DNA from: Mycobacterium sp. 1245805.9
Lineage (GTDB): Bacteria; Actinomycetota; Actinomycetes; Mycobacteriales; Mycobacteriaceae
Direction: 5' to 3'
DNA length: 64,000 nucleotides
NCBI RefSeq assembly: GCF_001672915.1
Contig: NZ_LZKR01000117.1
Coordinates: 1 to 64,000, forward strand
Part shown: piece after piece, positions 58,701 through 64,000 of the stretch
Numbering within the stretch: the first letter of the stretch is position 1
How the letters are laid out: every line of letters begins with the position of its first letter
Made by a program: the position numbers and the translations under genes
Notes under the pieces: model-generated
The model's database searches: none
Told to the model about the DNA's origin: nothing
What the model saw: only the letters and a program-made list of their open reading frames with translations

Positions 58701-61700
58701 ACTTGCCCTGCCACCAGGTGGCCTGGGTGGCGACGACGTGGCCTGCGCCCTCGAACCGCTCGGACAGCCGCATCCAGTCGGCGTCGATGTCGCCCTCGTC
58801 GGTCAGCCAAAGCTTGACCAGGTCCTCGCGGGCGCTGGCCCAGCGGTCGTCGAACACGACGGCCTTTTTGGCGTCGAACACCGGGGCCACCAAACGTGGC
58901 CAGTCCGCGCCCAATTCGGCGGTGACCAAGTCGATGAGCTCGGCGTCGGTGGCCGCCGGCGACACGCTAACCGGATCGTCGAGGCCCAGCTGGCCCAGCA
59001 CCAGGCGGGCCGCCGAGGCCAGCACGCCGTCGCGACCGGTGATCTGGTCGGTGAATTCGGAGAGCGCGGCCGCGTCGATGGTCGCGCCGCCGCCACCGCC
59101 CGCCGACGGCAGCGCCACCGAAATGCCGTGCCGGGCGGCGACCGACGTGACCGCCGCGTCGATGACCTTGTCGACGGAGGCGGCGTCGGCCAGCGCGCCC
59201 TCGTGCAGGTGGCCCATCGCGCCGCCACGGACGCTGGTGCCCTCGCGGGTGCCCAGCGCCACTTCCACCGTGACGTGCTTGGCCCAGCCGTCCCCGAGCT
59301 CCCAGGTCTTCTTGACCCGTTCGGCGATCGCGGCCGGCCGCTTGCCCGACGGCCCCAGCACCGTGCGCAGCTGATCGTTGATCGCGTCGGAAAGCACTGG
59401 GCCGTAAGGCTTGTAGGTACGTGCCAGCTTGGTCACCTGCGCGCGCAGTCCGGCCAGATCGGCCTCGGCCGCGCCGTCGATGGCCCCCAGGTTCAGCTCC
59501 GAACCCAGGTCCACCAGCAGCTGGTTGCGCCGCGACGACGCGCCGTCGGTGATGGACTCGATGGAGTCCAGCTGTTCGATCTGGTCGATGCGCATCTTGG
59601 CCGACAGCGCGATGAGCGCGAGGGTGGCATCAGCGGCATCGAACGTGATGTCATCCGGCCGAGCTGCCCCCGACGGCGCAGCCGGCGCCGAAACCGGTGC
59701 GGCTGCGGCCGTTTCGGGCGCTGCCGCGTCCGCCGGCGCCGTGTAGCCGACCTCGTCCTCGGGTTCCGGCTCCGGGTCCGTGTCGGTGGCGAACAGCACG
59801 GCGGCATCGCGCTCGGCGTTGAGCACCTCGACCGTGCTGTGCGCGTATTCGGGCAACTTGAGGGTGTTGGTCGCCAGACCGGCGACGGTCGGCGCCGACT
59901 TCACGCCGATCTCGACGAACCGCTCCACACCGAGACCGCCCGCGGCCTCCTCGGTGAACAAAAGGTCCTGGGTCTCGATCCAGCGCACGGGGCTGGCGAA
60001 CTGCCAGGCCAGCAGCTCGATCAGCAGCTTTCGGGCCAGCTCGCCCGGCCGCTCGCGACGCCAGGTGTCGTAGTCGGCGAGGATCTCGTCGAGCGGCTCG
60101 GCGGGCACCAAATCCCGGATCTCCTGGACGAAGTCGCGATCCAGCGTGAACGGCCGCGGCACCAGGTTCGGGATGTAACGGCCGACGATGATGTCGGGAT
60201 CCTTGTCGCGCGGCATGACCCGTTCCAGCGCTCGCCGGAAGTCGGCCACGCCGACGCGCAGCACCCGCGAGTGGAACGGCACGTCGATGCCCGGCACCAG
60301 GATGAACGAGCGCTTGCCTCCAGTGATTTCACGACGACGTTCGATCTCTACCTCGAGCGCTTCCAGGCCGCGCACCGTGCCGGCGATCGCGTACTGCGAG
60401 CCGCGCAGGTTGAAATTCACGATCTCGAGAAATTCACCGGTGCTCTCGGCGATTCCGGCGACGAACGCCGGAACATCCTCGTCGGGCAGGTCGATCTGCG
60501 AGGGCCGGATCGCCGCCAGCCGGTAGTTGGAGCGACCCAGCTCGTCGCGGGGCACGATGTCGTGCATCTTCGACCCGCGGTGAAACACCATCTCCAGCAA
60601 GGCTTCCAGCTCATAGATGCCCGTCACGCAGGCCAGCGCGGTGTATTCACCGACGGAGTGGCCGCACGCGATGGCGCCTTCGACGAAGGCACCCTGCTCA
60701 CGCATCTCGGCGACCTGCGCGGCGGCCACGGTCGCCATCGCAACCTGGGTGAACTGCGTCAGATACAGCACGCCCTCGGGGTGGTTGTAATGCACACCGC
60801 TGGCGATGATGCTGGTCGGGTTGTCGCGCACCACGTGCAGCACCGAGAAGCCCAGCGTGTCGCGGGTGAACTTGTCGGCGGCGTCCCACACCTTGCGCGC
60901 CGCCTTGGACCGGGCCCGGACGTCCATGCCCATGCCCTTGTGCTGGATGCCCTGGCCGGGGAACGCATAGACCGTCCTCGGGGAGTCCAGCCGCGCGGTG
61001 GCCGACATCACCAGGTCCGATCCGACCCGTGCGGCCACCTCCAAAACCTCGGCGCCCTGGTCGATTCCGACGCGGTCCACCCGGAAATCGACCTCGTCAC
61101 CGGGACGGACCATGCCCAGGAATCGCGCGGTCCAGCCGACCAGCCGAGCGGGCGGGCGGGCCTTGCCGTCGGTGGCGGTCGCCGCGTGCTGCGCCGCGGC
61201 CGACAGCCACATGCCGTGCACGATCGGCGATTCCAGCCCGGCCAGCAGCGCGGCCGCCCGATCGGTGTGGATGGGATTGTGGTCACCGGACACCACCGCG
61301 AACGGGCGCATGTCGACCGGCGCGGTCAGCGTGACGTCGCGCCGGCGACGGCGCGGGGTGTCGGTCGCATTCTCCGACACCGCGCCGCCGGCCCGGACCG
61401 GATCGGTGAGCTCGGCCGCACCGGTGCGCCCGAGGATCGCGAAACGCTCGGCGAGCGTAGCGATTACCGCGCCGTCGGCGTCCGAGATGGACACCGAGAC
61501 CGGGACCACCCGGCCCATGTCCGTGTCGAGGGCGCGCGAAGCCGTTGCGGTGACGGTCAATTGGGCGCGCACAGTCGGCAGCGTGCCGACCACATGCGCA
61601 GCGTGGTCGAGATGCACCAGGCTCAGCAGGCCCTCCACCACGGGGACACCGGAATCGGTGACGGCTGAGCCGATCGCCGCGAAAACGGCGGGCCAGCAGG

Positions 61701-64000
61701 GGCCGACGAGCGCGTCGGGCACGGTGGTCAGGCTCGGCGCCAGCGGCTCGCCGAAGATAGCCGTGACGCCGGTGTGGTCCGCGACCCGCTCGGGATCCCA
61801 GTCCACCGTCAAGGTGGCCGTCCCGTCGGTGACCGCCGGCAGGAAGTCCGGCCCGTCGACGCCCGCGGCGATCGCCAGGACCGCGCGCATGGCGGCGGTG
61901 GCGTCCTCGGTGGACACCACGGGGGTGCCACCGTCAACGGTGTTGGCGGGCAACCGGAATGGGATGTCGACCCACGCGCCGGACACCGGCACGCTCAGCA
62001 TGACGCCGTCGCCGTCGACCTCGAGCCGCGCCCCGGTGGACGAGTGCGTCGCGCGCTGGCTTTCGGGTCCGTCATGCACCAGCCAGTCGCTCGGCTCGGC
62101 GATTCGATGGACCGGGTTGGTCGTGGTGCGGCCGGCCCACTGCACGTCCGGCGCGTCCAGCACGACGGCCAGCGGTCCGGTCACGTCGGCGCGGCCGCGC
62201 CGGCGCGACGGGGCGGGCCGGGGCTCCGCGCCCGCGGCCAGCGCTTCGTTTACGGCGGCCTGCTCGAAGCGGTCCAGCAGCTCGCCGACGGGTTCGTCCA
62301 TCCGGGTGATGCCGGCCACCCCCGCGGTGCCCGGGATGATGCAGACCTGGTCGGCGTCGTAGCGGGCGTCGTGGGCCTGCCACAGCGAGTCACTGCGCCA
62401 CCAGCGCCGCACATCCTTGTCGATGACCGGCACGAAGTTGACCGGCTTGCCGAGGGTCTTGCACAGCGTGACGAAGAACGGCACGTCGGCCGGGTGCAGC
62501 TGCACGGTTTCGGCGTCCGGGTAGCTTTCGAGCAGCCGGCCGATTGCCGCCTCCGGGTTCTCCAGCAGCTCCTCGTCCGCGAAGGCCGTCTCGATCGGCC
62601 CGAAATCCTTTGGGTGCAAACGCGCTTCGGCGCGCTGCAGCATCTGCTGGAAACGGTCGCGCCACGTGTCGGCCAGCCAGGGGCTGCCGGGCGAGGCCGT
62701 GTCGGCGGTCGAATCGCCGTCGCCGATGGTCAGTTCGACGTAGCGCCGCAACCACTGCAGGTAGGTCATCTCCCCCACGTCGCCGAAATACGGCTTGGCG
62801 GTGTTGGCCATCGCCGCGATGATCTCGTCGCGGCGCTCGGCGACCGCGTCGGCGTCACCGGCGACCTCGTCGAGCAGCCGGCCGCACCGTGAGGCGCTGT
62901 TGTCGATCTCGTGGATGTCGGCGCCGAGCTGGCTACGGCTGGATGCCATGCCGCCCTGGGCTTTTCCGGCGCTGATCCACTGGTCGGTGCCGGTGGTTTC
63001 GACCAGCATCCGCTTGACCGACGGCGACGTCGTGGACTCGAGCGTCGCCATCGCCGCGGTGCCGACCAGGATGCCGTCGATCGGCATCAACGGGAAGCCG
63101 TACGCCTCGGCCCAGCGCCCGGACAGGTATTCGGCCGCCCGCTCGGGAGTGCCGATGCCGCCGCCGACGCAGACGGTGATGTTGGGACGCGACCGCAATT
63201 CCGAATAGGTCGCCAGCAGCAGGTCGTCCAGGTCCTCCCAGGAGTGGTGGCCGCCGGCGCGGCCGCCCTCGATGTGCATGATCACCGGCTTGGTGGGCAC
63301 CTCGGTCGCGATGCGGATGACCGAGCGGATCTGCTCCACGGTGCCGGGCTTGAACACCACGTGGCTGATACCGATGTCGTTGAGCTCGTCGATCAACTCG
63401 ACGGCTTCCTCGAGGTCCGGGATGCCGGCGCTGATCACCAGGCCGTCGATCGCCGCGCCGGACTGGCGGGCCTTCTGCACCAGCCGCTTGCCGCCGACCT
63501 GGAGCTTCCATAGGTAAGGGTCGAGGAACAGGGCGTTGAACTGATAGGTGCGGCCGGGCTCGAGCAGCCCGGAAAGCTCCTCGATGCGGTCGGCGAAGAT
63601 TTCCTCGGTGACCTGCCCGCCGCCGGCCAGCTCGGCCCAGTGCCCGGCATTGGCCGCGGCCGCGACGATCTTGGCGTCGACAGTGGTCGGGGTCATGCCC
63701 GCGAGCAGGATCGGCGAGCGGCCGGTCAGCCGGGTGAACTTCGTCGACAGCTTGACCCGGCCGTCGGGCAGCGTCACCACGGTCGGCGCGTAGCTCGACC
63801 AGGGCCGTGCCACCTCGGGGGTGGCCCCGACGGTGAAGAGGTTGCGCTGACCGCCGCGAGTCGCCGCGGGCACGATGCCGACGCCCAGGCCGCGGATCAC
63901 CGGCGCGGTCAGCCGGGTCAGGATGTCCCCGGGGCCCAGGTCGAGAATCCAGCGGGCGCCGGCTTGGTGAACGCTCGTGATCTCATCCACCCAATCGACG
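55738..64000 (-). CDS. fas: type I fatty acid synthase, N-terminus outside window
   Basis: The frame is open through the right edge (about 2754 codons here; the M. tuberculosis enzyme has about 3070). Visible domains, numbered from 63990: enoyl reductase (LLAGMTPTTVDAKIVAAAANAGHWAELAGGG), MaoC-type dehydratase (SGDHNPIHTDRAA near 907), malonyl/palmitoyl transferase (FPGQGIQHKG near 1013, CGHSVGEYTA near 1110), ACP (DGASSRRNQLLVDLGSEL near 1483, the Ser after GA being the likely phosphopantetheine site by comparison with yeast), ketoreductase (VVTGASKGSIAASVVARLL near 1800) and ketosynthase (ACATAAVS near 2397, KHDTSTLAND near 2550, SLTGHAKGGAAVF near 2587). It makes C16-C26 acyl-CoAs for membranes and mycolates. 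acpS follows 28 nt downstream. Confidence 0.97.
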   Translation of the reverse strand, partial: VDWVDEITSVHQAGARWILDLGPGDILTRLTAPVIRGLGVGIVPAATRGGQRNLFTVGATPEVARPWSSYAPTVVTLPDGRVKLSTKFTRLTGRSPILLAGMTPTTVDAKIVAAAANAGHWAELAGGGQVTEEIFADRIEELSGLLEPGRTYQFNALFLDPYLWKLQVGGKRLVQKARQSGAAIDGLVISAGIPDLEEAVELIDELNDIGISHVVFKPGTVEQIRSVIRIATEVPTKPVIMHIEGGRAGGHHSWEDLDDLLLATYSELRSRPNITVCVGGGIGTPERAAEYLSGRWAEAYGFPLMPIDGILVGTAAMATLESTTSPSVKRMLVETTGTDQWISAGKAQGGMASSRSQLGADIHEIDNSASRCGRLLDEVAGDADAVAERRDEIIAAMANTAKPYFGDVGEMTYLQWLRRYVELTIGDGDSTADTASPGSPWLADTWRDRFQQMLQRAEARLHPKDFGPIETAFADEELLENPEAAIGRLLESYPDAETVQLHPADVPFFVTLCKTLGKPVNFVPVIDKDVRRWWRSDSLWQAHDARYDADQVCIIPGTAGVAGITRMDEPVGELLDRFEQAAVNEALAAGAEPRPAPSRRRGRADVTGPLAVVLDAPDVQWAGRTTTNPVHRIAEPSDWLVHDGPESQRATHSSTGARLEVDGDGVMLSVPVSGAWVDIPFRLPANTVDGGTPVVSTEDATAAMRAVLAIAAGVDGPDFLPAVTDGTATLTVDWDPERVADHTGVTAIFGEPLAPSLTTVPDALVGPCWPAVFAAIGSAVTDSGVPVVEGLLSLVHLDHAAHVVGTLPTVRAQLTVTATASRALDTDMGRVVPVSVSISDADGAVIATLAERFAILGRTGAAELTDPVRAGGAVSENATDTPRRRRRDVTLTAPVDMRPFAVVSGDHNPIHTDRAAALLAGLESPIVHGMWLSAAAQHAATATDGKARPPARLVGWTARFLGMVRPGDEVDFRVDRVGIDQGAEVLEVAARVGSDLVMSATARLDSPRTVYAFPGQGIQHKGMGMDVRARSKAARKVWDAADKFTRDTLGFSVLHVVRDNPTSIIASGVHYNHPEGVLYLTQFTQVAMATVAAAQVAEMREQGAFVEGAIACGHSVGEYTALACVTGIYELEALLEMVFHRGSKMHDIVPRDELGRSNYRLAAIRPSQIDLPDEDVPAFVAGIAESTGEFLEIVNFNLRGSQYAIAGTVRGLEALEVEIERRREITGGKRSFILVPGIDVPFHSRVLRVGVADFRRALERVMPRDKDPDIIVGRYIPNLVPRPFTLDRDFVQEIRDLVPAEPLDEILADYDTWRRERPGELARKLLIELLAWQFASPVRWIETQDLLFTEEAAGGLGVERFVEIGVKSAPTVAGLATNTLKLPEYAHSTVEVLNAERDAAVLFATDTDPEPEPEDEVGYTAPADAAAPETAAAAPVSAPAAPSGAARPDDITFDAADATLALIALSAKMRIDQIEQLDSIESITDGASSRRNQLLVDLGSELNLGAIDGAAEADLAGLRAQVTKLARTYKPYGPVLSDAINDQLRTVLGPSGKRPAAIAERVKKTWELGDGWAKHVTVEVALGTREGTSVRGGAMGHLHEGALADAASVDKVIDAAVTSVAARHGISVALPSAGGGGGATIDAAALSEFTDQITGRDGVLASAARLVLGQLGLDDPVSVSPAATDAELIDLVTAELGADWPRLVAPVFDAKKAVVFDDRWASAREDLVKLWLTDEGDIDADWMRLSERFEGAGHVVATQATWWQGKSLAAGRQIHASLYGRIAAGAENPLPGPYSSEVAVVTGASKGSIAASVVARLLDGGATVIATTSKLDDERLAFYRGLYRDHARYGAALWVVAANMASYSDIDALVEWVGTEQSESLGPQSIHIKDAQTPTLLFPFAAPRVAGDLSEAGSRSEMEMKVLLWAVQRLIGGLSKIGAERDIASRLHVVLPGSPNRGMFGGDGAYGEAKSALDALVSRWHAESSWAARVSLAHALIGWTRGTGLMGHNDAIVSAVEEAGVTTYSTDEMAAMLLSLCDVESKVAAASKPIEADLTGGLAEANLDMAELAAKAREEMSAEAAGEDDDDAAVGTIRALPSPPRGYRPAPPPEWADLDVDPAELVVIVGGAELGPYGSSRTRFEMEVDNELSAAGVLELAWTTGLIRWEDDPQPGWYDTESGDLVDESELVERYHDTVVERCGIREFVDDGAIDPDHASPLLVSVFLEKDFAFVVSSEADARAFAEFDPEHTIIRPVPDSSDWQVIRKAGTEIRVPRKTKLSRVVGGQVPTGFDPTVWGISPDMASSIDRLAVWNIVATVDAFLSAGFSPAEVMRYVHPSMVANTMGTGMGGGTSMQTMYHGNLLGRNKPNDIFQEVLPNIVAAHVVQSYIGSYGAMIHPVAACATAAVSMEEGLDKIRLGKAEMVVAGGIDDLTLEGIIGFGDMAATADTGMMRGRGIHDSKFSRPNDRRRLGFVEAQGGGTILMARGDLALKMGLPVLAVVAFAQSFGDGVHTSIPAPGLGALGAGRGGKDSPLARALAKLGVGADDIAVISKHDTSTLANDPNETELHERLADSLGRSPGAPLFVVSQKSLTGHAKGGAAVFQTMGLCQMLRDGVIPPNRSLDCVDDELAGSSHFVWVRDTLRLGEKFPLKAGMLTSLGFGHVSGLVALVHPQAFIAALDPDQRADYQRRADARLLAGQRRLVSAIAGGPPMYQRPPDRRFDHEVAEKRQEAAMLLNPAARLGDDDAYQVPAG

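Noticed and set aside
54490..61668. A 2392-codon open frame on the plus strand opposite fas, acpS and the M20 gene.
   Set aside because: Its translation is low-complexity Arg/Gly/Ala/His without domains; it crosses three well-defined genes on the other strand. High third-position G+C leaves antisense frames open.

Overview
The window is from a slow-growing Mycobacterium. A PE_PGRS gene, a type I fatty acid synthase (fas), mycolate reductase, MmpS/MmpL pairs, an LdtB-type transpeptidase and uniformly high G+C all point there. From about 18.5 kb to the right edge the gene order follows the M. tuberculosis Rv2495c-Rv2524c segment as I remember it (bkdCBA, citE, maoC, fadE19, accA1, accD1, scoB, scoA, fadD35, bkaR, Rv2507, Rv2508c, cmrA, Rv2510c, orn, tRNA-His, ldtB, Rv2520c, bcp, Rv2522c, acpS, fas), with several extra gene blocks. 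No species is assigned.

Layout. 0-5.7 kb: the 5' part of a PE_PGRS gene (minus strand), a tRNA-3'-end-like fragment, two small unknown genes facing away from a perfectly symmetric promoter/operator, a small GWWLASDG protein, an HspX-like small heat-shock protein, a cutinase and a secreted DUF732 protein. 5.7-16.7 kb: a 3233-residue protein fusing fatty acyl-AMP ligase, ACP, KS, AT, DH, ER, KR, ACP and a condensation-type acyltransferase, a TetR regulator just upstream of it, and a divergent deazaflavin-dependent reductase. A four-unit PHO-box-like array lies beyond the 3' end of the synthase gene. 16.7-18.4 kb: small membrane protein, enoyl-CoA hydratase, DUF4189 protein. 18.4-31.9 kb: a tightly packed branched-chain keto-acid/leucine degradation cluster with its TetR repressor BkaR; two matching palindromes mark probable operators. 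31.9-34.9 kb: a proline-rich membrane protein, an MFS transporter and the mycolate reductase CmrA.

34.9-37.8 kb: a lower-G+C insertion between cmrA and a HerA-like ATPase. It holds a Schlafen/AlbA_2-domain protein and a protein with a HEPN-type Rx4H motif, and is the best candidate for an undescribed defence-type system. 37.8-46.9 kb: HerA-like ATPase, orn, tRNA-His with a textbook intrinsic terminator, a paralogue of the GWWLASDG protein, ldtB, a DMT transporter, an RND/MMPL transporter, an Eis-like acetyltransferase and tRNA-Lys. 46.9-55.3 kb: an MmpS/MmpL pair, a small zinc-ribbon protein, DUF3618, bcp, a three-gene envelope block (DUF4239, MmpS-like, DUF3060) and an M20 peptidase. 55.3-64 kb: acpS and fas, with fas running off the right edge.

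How the genes work together. Three lipid themes dominate: de novo fatty acids and mycolates (fas, acpS, cmrA), a self-contained methyl-branched acyl synthase (the FAAL-PKS-condensation fusion), and catabolism of branched-chain amino acids into acetyl-CoA and acetoacetate (scoA to bkdC). Many plus-strand genes have a TANNNT hexamer 7-8 nt before the start codon and are probably leaderless. Very long open frames opposite fas, the acc/sco genes, the MMPL genes and the PKS are G+C-driven shadows and are left out.
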